From contig NZNT01000006.1 in assembly GCA_002695005.1 (NCBI GenBank), positions 52,110 through 116,109 on the forward strand: a DNA stretch of 64,000 nt. The letters run 5' to 3'. The position numbers and the translations under genes are program-made. Position 1 is the first letter of the stretch, and each line of letters opens with the position of its first letter. This document shows positions 1 through 10,153 of this stretch, in pieces. Below the pieces are notes generated by a model. That model was not told the origin of the DNA. It worked only from the letters and a program-made list of their open reading frames with translations, and did no database searches. This stretch comes from Maritimibacter sp. (lineage in GTDB: Bacteria; Pseudomonadota; Alphaproteobacteria; Rhodobacterales; Rhodobacteraceae).

Positions 1-1802
<1,802 letters not shown>

Positions 1803-1831
1803 TCTTCTCTGTTTCAGGAAACCTCGGGGGT

Positions 1832-1916
1832 GCGGGGGCAGCGCCCCCGCGTAATGATGTGGTGCGGGGGCAGAGCCCCCCGCGTTAAACATGCGGTGCG
1901 GGGGCAGAGCCCCCGC
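1832..1916. repeat. Three tandem copies of a GC-rich palindrome
   Basis: The palindrome GCGGGGGCAG[C/A]GCCCCCGC occurs at 1832-1850, 1864-1883 (one extra C) and 1898-1916, separated by AT-richer spacers of 13-14 bases. Each copy can fold as a strong short hairpin. The array sits between convergent genes (rimK fusion on plus, lipoprotein on minus), so it may terminate or insulate both transcripts. No U-tract follows, so it is not a classical intrinsic terminator. Confidence 0.85.
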
Positions 1917-1959
1917 CTACCGCGCGCCGGCGCCGTAGGCGCACGGGCGCAAAACCTGT

Positions 1960-1976
1960 GCGCGGCGAAGCCGCGC
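1960..1976. terminator. Hairpin between convergent genes
   Basis: Stem GCGCGGC / GCCGCGC with loop GAA lies just downstream of the stop codon of the minus-strand lipoprotein gene (which ends at 1991). It follows the three palindromes at 1832-1916 and may end transcription from either side. There is no T-run, so the terminator role is uncertain. Confidence 0.35.
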
Positions 1977-1990
1977 GCCTTTGCATTACC

Positions 1991-3070
1991 TCAGCTACGT
2001 TCCAGCACGACCGCCCGCACCCCGCCCGGATCGGAGATCCGGCGCACCGGATAACTGTAGCCCCATTGCAGGCCATAGGTCGCCGCCGCCCCGATGACAG
2101 GGTCGTCCCGGCTCAGTATGCGGCTGTAGCGTGGATCGGTCTTCGCCTGCACCCCGACCCCGGCATAGACCAGCGCGGCCATGATCGCCTCGCCCGACGG
2201 CACCGTCACCGTGTCGATCACCGGCCCCTCATCCCACCGCCGGAGCAGCACCTCGAGCCAGCCGACCGGCGCCTCCGGATGACCCGGCGCGCGGTAGACG
2301 TCCACCTGCGCCGGCGCCACCTCCCGCGCCCCCAGTTGCACAGCCCTGAGGTCAACGTCACGGCGCACCAGTGCCGGAAGGCGCGGCATCACGCCCGCCT
2401 TCGCCGCCACATGCATCGCGAAGGACAGACACCCGCCGCCCTCATAAAGATCGGGGCGCAGGACGAGGCTGTAGTTCTCGTGCGGCGCGTCCGGGTGCGT
2501 CTCGAACTCTGCCACCTCCGCGCGCGCCGCGGCACATCGGGCCGCCGACACCTCGCTCGCCACGACAACGCCGCGCCCCTCGGTCAACGCGCGGTTCTGC
2601 GCTTCGGGAAACTCGGCGAGTGGCACGATATCGCCGTCGAAGAAAGTGGACAGGATCGGCGTCACGCCCCAGCCTGTCAGGAACATCCGCTGGCCCTGAA
2701 GGTCCTGCTCCCCGGTCATCGAGGTCATGCCGCGCACGCCGCCGCATTGCCAGCCGACGATCAGGTGGCCGATGGTCGTCCCGGCCTCCATCGCGCCCAA
2801 CTGGTCGAACACGAGGCGCGCCAAGGTGCCCCGCGCCTTCTCGGGCGATGACAGGTCGATGGGATTGGCGGGGGGAACATAGGCGAGGATCACATAATCC
2901 TTACCCGGTTTCAGATCGAGACGGCGCAGGTATTCCGGCCAGCCACCTTCCTCGAACGGTGCCATCACACTCTTTGATGAAAATTGCGCGGCTGCCGGCT
3001 CGCCCCGGTCGGAACATGCGGCCAGAAAAGTCAGAGCCAACACGCCGATCAGGCGTGCGATCCCGCTCAC
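1991..3070 (-). CDS. Predicted lipoprotein of unknown function
   Basis: 359 residues. The GTG at 3070 is preferred because GGGAGAG lies about 8 bases upstream and the product then begins with a clean lipoprotein signal (hydrophobic GVLALTFLAAC, lipobox LAAC with Cys19). A longer frame upstream lacks a ribosome site and would bury this signal. The mature part has no motif I recognise; it contains several Cys residues (for example WQCGG, ARCAA, GGGC) that could form disulfides in the periplasm. It is a solitary gene on the minus strand, convergent with the RimK fusion. No function is proposed. Confidence 0.75.
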   Translation of the reverse strand: MSGIARLIGVLALTFLAACSDRGEPAAAQFSSKSVMAPFEEGGWPEYLRRLDLKPGKDYVILAYVPPANPIDLSSPEKARGTLARLVFDQLGAMEAGTTIGHLIVGWQCGGVRGMTSMTGEQDLQGQRMFLTGWGVTPILSTFFDGDIVPLAEFPEAQNRALTEGRGVVVASEVSAARCAAARAEVAEFETHPDAPHENYSLVLRPDLYEGGGCLSFAMHVAAKAGVMPRLPALVRRDVDLRAVQLGAREVAPAQVDVYRAPGHPEAPVGWLEVLLRRWDEGPVIDTVTVPSGEAIMAALVYAGVGVQAKTDPRYSRILSRDDPVIGAAATYGLQWGYSYPVRRISDPGGVRAVVLERS

Positions 3071-3183
3071 CCGGTCTCTCCCGTGACGCCGTCCATCTGC
3101 CCTGCCATCGTCCGTCCGCTGCCCCCCGGGTCCTGTCCCTGTCTCTACCGCGCCCGGCCTCATGCGGCAACGTTCACGGCCCC

Positions 3184-3214
3184 GCGTCCGGTCTGAATAT
3201 GGCGGACCGGACGC
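3184..3214. terminator. Perfect 10-bp inverted repeat downstream of phhB
   Basis: GCGTCCGGTC (3184-3193) and GACCGGACGC (3205-3214) form a perfect stem with an 11-base loop, just past the phhB stop codon (minus strand, 3224). There is no T-run behind the stem on the minus strand. It is probably a transcript-end hairpin; an operator for the lipoprotein gene further along is the alternative. Confidence 0.45.
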
Positions 3215-3223
3215 GGACGCGCC

Positions 3224-3553
3224 TCAGCCGAACATCGCGTCCAGCTTGGCCGCGCAGATGAAATCGTTTTCCGACAACCCGCCGACCGAATGGGTGGTGA
3301 AGCTCACCTCGGCATAGCCGTAGCCCAGCTTGATATCCGGATGGTGGTCCTCGGCCTCGGCCAGGTAGCCGACGCCGTTGACCAGCATCAGCGCCTTCGC
3401 GAAGCCCTTGGTCTTGTAACGACGGGTGAGCGTATCGCCGTCCACGCTCCACTCGCTGCTGATCTGCGCCGTCATCTCGTCCAGCGCCGCGCCCGTCAGT
3501 TGCGGCGTATCGGCGGGAAGGTCCTTGCAGCTCTTGTTCGTCAGGTCGCTCAT
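3224..3553 (-). CDS. phhB: 4a-hydroxytetrahydrobiopterin dehydratase (pterin-4a-carbinolamine dehydratase)
   Basis: 109 residues from the ATG at 3553, chosen because GGAGG sits 6 bases upstream; an in-frame ATG four codons earlier lies inside that ribosome site. The protein shows the PCD/DCoH family core: W-x-x-x-G-D-x-L-x-R, the catalytic EDHHPD block (the paired histidines of the active site), GYGYAEVSFTTHSVGGLS and LDAMFG at the end. It dehydrates the carbinolamine formed by aromatic amino acid hydroxylases. No phenylalanine hydroxylase gene is nearby, so its partner lies elsewhere or it serves another pterin pathway. Confidence 0.93.
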   Translation of the reverse strand: MSDLTNKSCKDLPADTPQLTGAALDEMTAQISSEWSVDGDTLTRRYKTKGFAKALMLVNGVGYLAEAEDHHPDIKLGYGYAEVSFTTHSVGGLSENDFICAAKLDAMFG

Positions 3554-3837
3554 GTTGTCCTCCAATGCAATTGTGTCTGCCCCAACACGGGGCGCGCGGA
3601 TGGGGTTCAGACGTGATGTGGTCCGATTGCCCCGTCAACGACCCTCATGCCGTCGAATCCCCGCACATGGCCGCCACCTGACCACATCGGCACCGTTCGC
3701 GCCCCGGGCCAAACCGCGCTCCTCACCGTTTCGTGCGCCAAACACCCCCGAAACACCCCAAATCGCACCGTTTCGCCCCCCTAGACCTCGGGAACGCAAA
3801 AACCTATATGTTCAGTCAGGAATTGTAAGGACGCGTG

Positions 3838-4200
3838 ATGAACACCGAAAGCCCCAAGATGGAGGGAGCGCCCCTCATCCAACCGTCGAGCACCGATCAC
3901 CCGCTCTACGAGAAGGTGGTGGATGCATGCCGCTCGGTCTATGACCCGGAAATCCCGGTGAATATCTATGACCTCGGCCTCGTTTACACGATCGACATTT
4001 CGGACGAAAACGACGTCTTCATCGCCATGACCCTCACCGCGCCGGGCTGCCCGGTGGCGGGTGAGATGCCGGGCTGGATCGTCGACGCGATCAGCCCCGT
4101 CGAGGGGGTCAAGGGTGTCGACGTGGAACTCACCTGGGATCCGCCCTGGGGCATGGACATGATGTCCGACGAAGCGCGGCTTGAGCTGGGCTTCATGTAA
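3838..4200 (+). CDS. SufT-like MIP18/DUF59 family iron-sulfur maturation factor
   Basis: About 120 residues. A GTG at 3835 precedes the ATG at 3838; the AAGGA at 3827-3831 fits the ATG. The sequence has the MIP18 signature DPEIPVNIYDLGLVYTIDI, followed by MTLTAPGCPVAGEMPGWI with the single conserved Cys, and DPPWGMDMMSDEARLELG at the end. Members act late in Fe-S cluster assembly or insertion, and the family is often encoded with SUF genes. Here it is followed after 111 bases by a SufA-type carrier gene, which supports the role. The rest of the SUF machinery is not in the window; it may be just one isolated pair. Confidence 0.9.
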   Translation: MNTESPKMEGAPLIQPSSTDHPLYEKVVDACRSVYDPEIPVNIYDLGLVYTIDISDENDVFIAMTLTAPGCPVAGEMPGWIVDAISPVEGVKGVDVELTWDPPWGMDMMSDEARLELGFM

Positions 4201-4278
4201 CACACGGACCGGCCGCGCCCGTCGCGGCCCGTCGCACCGCCCGGCCCCGCCGGGGTGCTTGAGAACGCACCGCAGAAA

Positions 4279-4297
4279 CCTTACCTTCAAAGTAAGG
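4279..4297 (+). promoter_or_regulatory. Small hairpin immediately upstream of the sufA ribosome site
   Basis: CCTTAC (4279-4284) pairs with GTAAGG (4292-4297) across a 7-base loop, ending a few bases before the AAGGAG Shine-Dalgarno of the A-type carrier gene. It could modulate access to the ribosome site or be incidental. Confidence 0.3.
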
Positions 4298-4311
4298 AAA
4301 AGGAGTCACCC

Positions 4312-4677
4312 ATGTTCGGTATTCCCGGCAAACAGGCCGTAACCCTCACCGACAAGGCCGCGGCCCAGATCGCCCGCCTGATGGAGAAGGACGGCCATAA
4401 GGGCCTGCGCATCGGCGTCAAGAAGGGCGGCTGCGCGGGCATGGAATACACGATGGATTACGTCGACGAGGTCGACAAGAACGACGAGGTCGTCGAACAG
4501 GACGGCGCGGTGGTGATGATCGCGCCGATGGCCCAGATGTTCCTGTTCGGGACCGAGATCGACTATGAGACGTCCCTGCTGGAAAGCGGGTTCAAGTTCC
4601 GCAACCCCAACGTGGTCGACGAATGTGGCTGCGGCGAGTCGATCAAGTTCGACGAGAACATCGGAGCCGCCGAGTGA
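4312..4677 (+). CDS. sufA: A-type iron-sulfur carrier protein (SufA/IscA/ErpA family)
   Basis: 121 residues. The ATG at 4312 follows AAAGGAG at ideal spacing; a longer frame exists but has no ribosome site. The three cluster-binding cysteines are present in the family pattern: Cys in VKKGGCAGMEY and the CGC pair in DECGCGESIKFDE. The segment TLTDKAAAQIARLM is the usual N-terminal helix. A-type carriers receive and hand on Fe-S clusters in the cytoplasm. Placed behind the sufT-like gene and overlapping by 4 bases with the following TfoX-domain gene, it appears to be in one transcript with both. SufA, IscA and ErpA cannot be told apart from this sequence alone. Confidence 0.92.
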   Translation: MFGIPGKQAVTLTDKAAAQIARLMEKDGHKGLRIGVKKGGCAGMEYTMDYVDEVDKNDEVVEQDGAVVMIAPMAQMFLFGTEIDYETSLLESGFKFRNPNVVDECGCGESIKFDENIGAAE

Positions 4678-4985
4678 GCGTCTCGGATGACGACATCGCG
4701 CATGTCTACGAGGTTTTCGAAGGTCTGGAAGGCGTCACGCATCGCAAGATGATGGGTGGCGCCTCTTTCTATTGCGACGGCCAGATCTTCGCGATCATCT
4801 CGGCCTCCGGTCAGATCTATCTCAAGGCCAAGGGCGACTTCGCCGCTGCGCTCGCGGACGAAGGCGCGTCCAAGTTCTCGATGGAGGACGGGCGCACCAT
4901 GGGCTACTGGACCCTCCCCGACGCGGCGGTGGACGACCCCGAGATCGCGACCGACTGGGCCCGGCGCGCACTCGCCGCACTCTGA
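4674..4985 (+). CDS. TfoX N-terminal domain protein
   Basis: 103 residues starting at a GTG that overlaps the sufA stop (GTGA). The product matches the TfoX N-terminal domain: HRKMMGGASFYCDGQIFAII, YLKAK and the closing GYWTLPDAAVDDPE. In gammaproteobacteria TfoX (Sxy) regulates competence together with CRP and carries an N- and a C-terminal domain in one chain. Here only the N-domain is encoded; a separate gene at 61841 encodes the C-domain. A competence role in this organism is unproven. Confidence 0.88.
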   Translation: MSVSDDDIAHVYEVFEGLEGVTHRKMMGGASFYCDGQIFAIISASGQIYLKAKGDFAAALADEGASKFSMEDGRTMGYWTLPDAAVDDPEIATDWARRALAAL

Positions 4986-5045
4986 CCCCTTGTCCTTCCG
5001 GCCCCGCGCGTTACCCTCACACCAAATCCGGATGGGGAGAGGCAG

Positions 5046-5792
5046 ATGCGGCGCAAACTGGCAGCAGGCAACTGGAAGATGAACGGAACCGGCGCGGAAC
5101 TCGCCGAGGTCCGCACGATCTGCGACACACACCAGGGCGCGGGGGTCGAGATCCTGCTCTGTCCACCCGCCACGCTCCTCCATCGCCTCTCTGAGGCCGC
5201 CAGCAGCGCCATCGCGACTGGCGGACAGGACTGCCACAAGGCCGAAAACGGCGCGCATACCGGCGACATTTCGGCGGGAATGCTGGCCGACGCCGGGGCG
5301 AGCTATGTCATCCTGGGCCATTCCGAACGCCGCGAGGACCACGAGGAGACCGATCAGGACGTGCGCGAAAAAGCCCGCGCGGCACTGGCTGCGGGTCTCA
5401 AGGTCGTCATCTGCGTGGGTGAAACGCTTGAAGAACGCGACGCGGCCAATACGCTCGACATCATCGCCGGCCAGCTCGCAGGCTCCATCCCCGATGCCGT
5501 GACCGGCGACACGCTTGTCATCGCCTATGAGCCCATCTGGGCCATCGGCACCGGCAAGATCCCGACGCTCGACCAGATCGGCGAGGTCCACGATTTCATC
5601 CGCTCGCGTCTCGAACAACGCTTCGGCTCCGGCGTGGGTCGGTCCGCGCGCATCCTGTACGGCGGGTCGGTCAAGCCGGGCAACGCGGCCGAGATTTTCG
5701 GCGTGTCCAACGTGGACGGCGCGCTCGTGGGCGGGGCCAGCCTGAAGGCCACGGATTTCTCTCCGATCATCGAGGCCCTTGAGAAAGCCTGA
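5046..5792 (+). CDS. tpiA: Triosephosphate isomerase
   Basis: 248 residues, normal length for the enzyme. Active-site blocks are intact: AAGNWKMNG (substrate Asn and catalytic Lys), ILGHSERR (electrophilic His) and [11 protein letters not shown] (catalytic Glu and hinge of the mobile loop), then YGGSVKPGN in the phosphate-binding region. It interconverts dihydroxyacetone phosphate and glyceraldehyde 3-phosphate in the cytoplasm. GGAGAGG precedes the ATG. It is likely co-transcribed with the upstream TfoX-domain gene (60-base gap). Enolase, another glycolytic enzyme, is at 50658, not linked to it. Confidence 0.97.
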   Translation: MRRKLAAGNWKMNGTGAELAEVRTICDTHQGAGVEILLCPPATLLHRLSEAASSAIATGGQDCHKAENGAHTGDISAGMLADAGASYVILGHSERREDHEETDQDVREKARAALAAGLKVVICVGETLEERDAANTLDIIAGQLAGSIPDAVTGDTLVIAYEPIWAIGTGKIPTLDQIGEVHDFIRSRLEQRFGSGVGRSARILYGGSVKPGNAAEIFGVSNVDGALVGGASLKATDFSPIIEALEKA

Positions 5793-5835
5793 CAGGGCCG
5801 CTACTCCTTAACACGTTAAACAAGGGAGGCCCGGG

Positions 5836-7236
5836 GTGGATCACGAAGACCTCAATCACTGGTCGAAACGCGCCGCCGACTGGGCGCGCGACTATCACGC
5901 GGGGCTGCGCGAGCGCCCCGTGCGCCCCGACACCGCCCCCGGCGCCTTCCGCGCCCGGATCGAAGGGCCGGCGCCAGAAGAGCCCGAACCGATCGAGACG
6001 ATCTTCGACGATTTCGCCCGCCTCGTGCCCGACGCCATGACCCACTGGCAGCACCCCCGGTTCTTCGCCTACTTCCCCGCCAACGCCGCGCCCGCCTCGA
6101 TGCTGGCCGAGCAACTGGCCAACGCCATCTCCGCCCAAGCGATGCTCTGGCAGACGGCCCCGGCGGCGAACGAGATGGAGGCGCTCGTCATCGACTGGAT
6201 GCGCGATGCAATGGGCCTGCCGGGCGACCTGACCGGCACGATCCACGACAGCGCCACCACCGCGACCTTCTCCGCCGTCACCACGATGCGCGAGAAAGCA
6301 CTTGGGTTTCAGGGGATTGGCGACGGGCTTTCAGGTGCTCCGCGCCTGCGCATCTACGCCTCGGCACAGACACACTCATCCGTCGACAAGGCTGTGCGCC
6401 TGTGCGGCATCGGTCAGAACAACCTCGTGAAAGTGCCCGGCAAGGCGGGCGACCCGCTCTTTTCGATGGACCCCGCCGCGCTCGATGCCGCGATCCGCGC
6501 GGACCTCGAAGCGGGCCACACACCCGCGGGCGTCGTGCTCGCCACCGGCGGCACGTCCATCGGGGCCTGCGACGACATCGGCGCCTGTATCGACGTCGCC
6601 CGCGCCCATGACCTGCCCACGCATGTCGATGCGGCCTGGGCGGGGTCCGCCATGATCTGCCCGGAATTCAGGGACTTGTGGGCCGGTGTTGAGAAAGCTG
6701 ATTCAATTGTCTTCAACCCGCACAAATGGCTCGGCGCGCAGTTCGACTGCTCGATCCAGTTCCTGCGCGACCCCGGACCACAGATTCAGGCGATGGGCCT
6801 GCGCCCCGACTACCTGCAAACCCCTGGCGCGGAGGAAATCGTCAATTACAACGAATGGACGCTCCCCCTCGGTCGCCGGTTCCGCGCACTCAAGATCTGG
6901 TTTCTCGTGCGATCCGAAGGGCTTGCAGGCCTGCGCTCACGTTTGCGAAACCACGTCACTTGGGCCGTCGAAGCCCGTGACGCCATCGCGGCCCTCGACG
7001 GGTTCGAGATCGTCACCGAACCGATCTTGTCGCTCTTCACCTTCCGCTACCGCGACGATGCGACCACCGCGCGGCTGCTTGACGCCGTGAACCGCGACGG
7101 CCGCATCTACCTGACCCAGACCACGCATGAGGGCGCTTATGTCATCCGGATGCAGGTCGGGCAGTTTGACGTGACCCGCGAAGATGTCATGATGGTCCCC
7201 GACGTTCTCTCCGAGATCGCCGGGAGCCTGCCATGA
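5836..7236 (+). CDS. PLP-dependent amino acid decarboxylase (aromatic-L-amino-acid decarboxylase family)
   Basis: 466 residues. The GTG at 5836 has GGGAGG 6 bases upstream. Group II PLP decarboxylase features are clear: the substrate-side HPRFFAYFPANAAPASMLAE, QAHSSVD-type AQTHSSVDKAV, the PLP Asp in HVDAAWAGSAM, and the Schiff-base lysine in NPHKWLG (Lys297). This family decarboxylates tyrosine, DOPA, tryptophan or related amino acids to amines; the exact substrate cannot be read from the sequence. The stop overlaps the start of the TPM-domain gene by 4 bases (ATGA), indicating translational coupling, though no functional link is evident. Confidence 0.9.
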   Translation: MDHEDLNHWSKRAADWARDYHAGLRERPVRPDTAPGAFRARIEGPAPEEPEPIETIFDDFARLVPDAMTHWQHPRFFAYFPANAAPASMLAEQLANAISAQAMLWQTAPAANEMEALVIDWMRDAMGLPGDLTGTIHDSATTATFSAVTTMREKALGFQGIGDGLSGAPRLRIYASAQTHSSVDKAVRLCGIGQNNLVKVPGKAGDPLFSMDPAALDAAIRADLEAGHTPAGVVLATGGTSIGACDDIGACIDVARAHDLPTHVDAAWAGSAMICPEFRDLWAGVEKADSIVFNPHKWLGAQFDCSIQFLRDPGPQIQAMGLRPDYLQTPGAEEIVNYNEWTLPLGRRFRALKIWFLVRSEGLAGLRSRLRNHVTWAVEARDAIAALDGFEIVTEPILSLFTFRYRDDATTARLLDAVNRDGRIYLTQTTHEGAYVIRMQVGQFDVTREDVMMVPDVLSEIAGSLP

Positions 7237-8078
7237 TCCGACTCGTCGCCGTCCTCGCCCTCCTGTGGCCCACGCTGGCCAGCGCGCAAAGCTGGCCGGT
7301 TTATGAAAACACCTACGTCAACGACTACGCCAACGTCCTGCCCGACGACGTGGAGACCCGCGTCAAACGCCAGCTCGAAGTGCTGCGCGAGGAAACCGGG
7401 GTCGAGGCGACGGTCCTCACTCTGGGCTCGCGCGGCGGCTTCACGCCCACCAACACGATGGAAGACTTCGCCACCGGCCTGTTCAATCACTGGGGTATCG
7501 GTGACGCCTCGAGGAACGACGGCATCCTGATCCTCGTCCTGCGCGACGACCGGCAGATGCGCGTCGAACTGGGGTCGGGCTACGGCAGCGGCTTCAACCG
7601 CGAGGCGCAGGACATCATCGACCGCGTGTTCCTGCCCAAATTCCGCAACGACAAGTACGCCGAAGGCATCGAAGACGGTACGGACGCCGTGATCGACCGT
7701 ATCGCCTATGCCCACTGGAACGGCGAAGAACCTGCCCCCCGCTCCGACGGCGGCGGCGGCGTGCTCGGCTGGGTCATCGGCGTGCTGGCGGTGGGCGGCG
7801 GCCTGCTTGCCGCGTTTTCACGGCAGATCCGCGACCGGCTGTCGCGCTGCCCCAACTGTGGCGAGCGCGGCATCCAAACCAAGCGCAACCGGCTTCAGGC
7901 CGCGACCCGCTCCCGCACCGGCACGGGCGAAAAGATCACCGATTGCCCGCATTGCGGCCACCACTCGATCATCCCCTACACGATCCCGATGATTACAAGT
8001 TCCTCCTCCTCGTCCTCCTCGGGCGGCTCCTTCGGGGGCGGGTCGAGCTCCGGCGGCGGCGCCTCGGGCAGTTGGTAG
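7233..8078 (+). CDS. TPM-domain (YgcG family) exported protein with zinc ribbon and Gly/Ser tail
   Basis: 281 residues. A signal peptide (MIRLVAVLALLWPTLASA, cleavage before QSWP) leads into a TPM domain of about 130 residues with the family motifs VNDYANVLPDD, GIGDASRNDGILILV and GSGYGSGF. Next come an acidic/Pro linker, one membrane segment (VLGWVIGVLAVGGGLLAAF), then two CxxC pairs (CPNCGERG and CPHCGHHS) that look like a zinc ribbon, and finally a Ser/Gly-only tail ending GASGSW. TPM proteins face the periplasm; the ribbon would be cytoplasmic. Function of the family in bacteria is poorly known. It is coupled to the decarboxylase gene by an ATGA overlap. Confidence 0.88.
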   Translation: MIRLVAVLALLWPTLASAQSWPVYENTYVNDYANVLPDDVETRVKRQLEVLREETGVEATVLTLGSRGGFTPTNTMEDFATGLFNHWGIGDASRNDGILILVLRDDRQMRVELGSGYGSGFNREAQDIIDRVFLPKFRNDKYAEGIEDGTDAVIDRIAYAHWNGEEPAPRSDGGGGVLGWVIGVLAVGGGLLAAFSRQIRDRLSRCPNCGERGIQTKRNRLQAATRSRTGTGEKITDCPHCGHHSIIPYTIPMITSSSSSSSSGGSFGGGSSSGGGASGSW

Positions 8079-8109
8079 GCGGCGCCTTGCCGAAAAAGCG
8101 GCAAAGTGA

Positions 8110-8124
8110 CCGTTACGTTAACGG
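8110..8124. promoter_or_regulatory. Perfect 6-bp dyad upstream of the hemolysin III gene
   Basis: CCGTTA-CGT-TAACGG lies 34 bases before the ATG at 8158. A second hairpin, TTGCCG / CGGCAA around AAAAAG, precedes it at 8087-8104 and may end the upstream transcript. The dyad could be an operator; no regulator is known for it. Confidence 0.35.
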
Positions 8125-8157
8125 AACCTTCGCTGTTTCACGCGTTACACTGAGGTC

Positions 8158-8802
8158 ATGACCCGCTTTGTGCTGAAAGAAACCCTTGCCGAACACATCG
8201 CCGACGGCGTGCTCCACGTCATCGGCGTGGTGGCGGCTGTCGCCGGGGCCAGCGTGCTGCTGACATGGGCGGCGCTCTCGGTCGAGGGGGCGCATCTCGC
8301 GGCCCTCGTGCCCTATGCCATCGGCCTCATCGCCACCTTCGCCTTCTCGGCGGCCTACAACATGACGCTCCATGCCCCCACCCGCGCGGTGCTGCGCCGG
8401 TTCGACCACGCGGCCATCTACCTGATGATCGCCGGAACCTACACGCCGGTCGCGCTGATCGGGGTCGGCGGCGGCTATGGCATCGCACTCGCCACGGCAA
8501 GCTGGGCCATCGCGCTCATCGGGGTGTCGCTCAAGGTGATCTGGTTCGACCGGATCGAGCGGCTGGGCTTCTGGCTTTACATCGCGCAGGGCTGGCTCTG
8601 CCTCGCCGCCATCGGCCCCATCGTCGCGGCCCTTCCCGCCGCCGCGCTGGTCCTGCTGGTCATCGGCGGACTGGTCTACACCGTCGGCACGATTTTCTAC
8701 CACAAGGCCCTGCCCTACGCCCGCGCGATCTGGCACGGCCACGTCCTCGCTGCCGCCGCCACGCACTACGTTGCCGTGCTCATGGTCGTGCGTCTGGCCT
8801 GA
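8158..8802 (+). CDS. Hemolysin III / PAQR family membrane protein (TrhA-like)
   Basis: 214 residues, seven predicted membrane segments. The family fingerprints are present: EHIADGVLHVIGVV near the N-terminus, FSAAYNMTLH with the conserved Ser and His-containing segment, RRFDHAAIYLMIAGTYTPV, and the C-terminal FYHKALPYARAIWHGHVLAAAATHY with paired histidines. These Ser/Asp/His residues form the metal site in PAQR proteins. E. coli YqfA/TrhA influences membrane energetics; hemolysis is a historical label. It stands alone between the TPM gene and the lipoprotein gene. Confidence 0.92.
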   Translation: MTRFVLKETLAEHIADGVLHVIGVVAAVAGASVLLTWAALSVEGAHLAALVPYAIGLIATFAFSAAYNMTLHAPTRAVLRRFDHAAIYLMIAGTYTPVALIGVGGGYGIALATASWAIALIGVSLKVIWFDRIERLGFWLYIAQGWLCLAAIGPIVAALPAAALVLLVIGGLVYTVGTIFYHKALPYARAIWHGHVLAAAATHYVAVLMVVRLA

Positions 8803-8917
8803 GCCACGCGCGAATTTCCGCCACCCTCTCACGGCGGCGTGACAGCCTGCCCCGCTTCGCGTAGACTCTGGCCCAATCCGGGCGCAGACCCGGCAGCCAG
8901 ACATGAGGCGACGGGCA

Positions 8918-9484
8918 ATGAACACATACACCAGACGCGGATTCCTTCTGGTCGCGGGCGGCGCAGGTGCGAGCCTCGCACTTGCGGGCTGCGACAACGG
9001 CCTTGCATCCCAAGGCTCCGGCACCATCGACGCGCGGGTCGATGCGACGCTGAACTACCTTTTCTCCAGTTATCCCGAGGCGACGGATCTGCGCGACAAG
9101 TCGGTCGGCATGTTGGTCATGCCGCTGGTGACCGAGGCCGGCGTTCTGGTCGGCGGCGCCTATGGGCGCGGCGCGCTCCGGGTCGGCGGGGCGACGGTGG
9201 ACTACTATTCCCAGACCAAGGCCAGCATCGGCATCCAGATCGGCGCGCAGCAATACGCGCATGTGCTGTTCTTCATGACCGAGGATGCCCTGGGCGAGTT
9301 CCGCTATTCCCCCGGCTGGGTCGCGGGCGCGGACGTGAAATACGCCGTCGTGAACGAAGGCGACCGGTTCTCGGCAGACACGCTGGCGGGCTCTTCCCCC
9401 GTCGTTGCGATGGTCTTCGGCACAGCGGGCCTGATCGTCGGCGCGACCGTCGAAGGATCGAAATACACCCGCATCCTGCCCTGA
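8918..9484 (+). CDS. YSC84/SYLF-domain lipoprotein
   Basis: 188 residues. The ATG at 8918 follows GAGG at workable spacing; an earlier ATG at 8903 has no ribosome site. The N-terminus combines a twin-arginine-like TRRGFLL with a lipobox LAGC (Cys25), so the protein is probably exported and lipidated. The remainder resembles the Ysc84/SYLF domain: VGMLVMPLVTEAGVLVGGAYGRGAL, then VKYAVVNEGD and a Gly-rich end AGLIVGATVEGSKYTRI. SYLF proteins bind lipids in eukaryotes; bacterial roles are unclear. Solitary gene. Confidence 0.85.
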   Translation: MNTYTRRGFLLVAGGAGASLALAGCDNGLASQGSGTIDARVDATLNYLFSSYPEATDLRDKSVGMLVMPLVTEAGVLVGGAYGRGALRVGGATVDYYSQTKASIGIQIGAQQYAHVLFFMTEDALGEFRYSPGWVAGADVKYAVVNEGDRFSADTLAGSSPVVAMVFGTAGLIVGATVEGSKYTRILP

Positions 9485-9547
9485 CGCGGTGTGAGGCGCT
9501 CGGACCGTGTGGCTAGTACAGCGACACGGTCTTCGCCGACTGACGCC

Positions 9548-10153
9548 TCAGGCCGTCGCGCCGGTCATGGCGAAGGCAAGGTAGAGCACGAGGATCGCCG
9601 CGATCCATGACGCCGCGACGCGCCAGCCGATGCGCGTCACCTCCCCGTCCCAGCGTTCCAGCATGGATCGGGCGAGGCCCGCGATGGCCGCTGTCGCGAT
9701 GTTCGCCGCAACGAACAACCCCAGCCGGATCGCGACCCCGATCTCGGTGACCGTATGCCCCTCCAGCGAGGCGGCCATTACCACGCCCCCCATGAGGCCC
9801 GCCAGAACCGGTAGCGCAGGCCCCAGTCGCCCAAGCGGCGCCACGGCGGCGAGCCCGCCGAGCACCAGCCCGAAGGCCAGCGGGACGAGCGCGATCCACG
9901 GCCCCACAAGCGGCGCGAGCGCCATGCCCGCAACCTGCCCGATCAGGAACGCGGGCCAGGCCGCCATCATGCCGTCGGCCTTCCACAACGCCAGCGTCAC
10001 GGCAAGCGCGGCCAGCGGCAGGATCAGACCGGGGGTGGCGAGGATCACGCCCGCCCCCTCCAGGAACGCGCCATAGGCATCCCGGCCGGTCGAGAAGGCA
10101 TGGGCATGTGCCGCGCCGGGAACCAGCGCGGCGAGAAGGGCGAGGCGCTTCAC
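9548..10153 (-). CDS. Multi-pass membrane protein encoded with hupE
   Basis: 201 residues starting at a GTG that overlaps the hupE stop (GTGA). It begins with a signal-like segment (VKRLALLAALVPGAAHAHAF) and then has about five hydrophobic helices rich in Ala/Leu/Gly, with acidic and His residues at LEGHTVTEIG. The architecture is reminiscent of HupE/UreJ proteins, but the metal-site motifs of HupE are not obvious, so it may be a diverged duplicate or a partner subunit. No specific family is recognised. Translational coupling suggests that it works with hupE. Confidence 0.7.
   Translation of the reverse strand: MKRLALLAALVPGAAHAHAFSTGRDAYGAFLEGAGVILATPGLILPLAALAVTLALWKADGMMAAWPAFLIGQVAGMALAPLVGPWIALVPLAFGLVLGGLAAVAPLGRLGPALPVLAGLMGGVVMAASLEGHTVTEIGVAIRLGLFVAANIATAAIAGLARSMLERWDGEVTRIGWRVAASWIAAILVLYLAFAMTGATA

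Noticed and set aside
1832..1916. CRISPR-like array
   Set aside because: Only three palindromic copies with 13-14 base spacers, no cas gene, and the same arms occur singly elsewhere.
3554..3837. Iron-responsive or IscR-type operator before the sufT-like gene
   Set aside because: The interval contains AT-richer sequence near 3800-3825 but no convincing match to known iron or Fe-S boxes.
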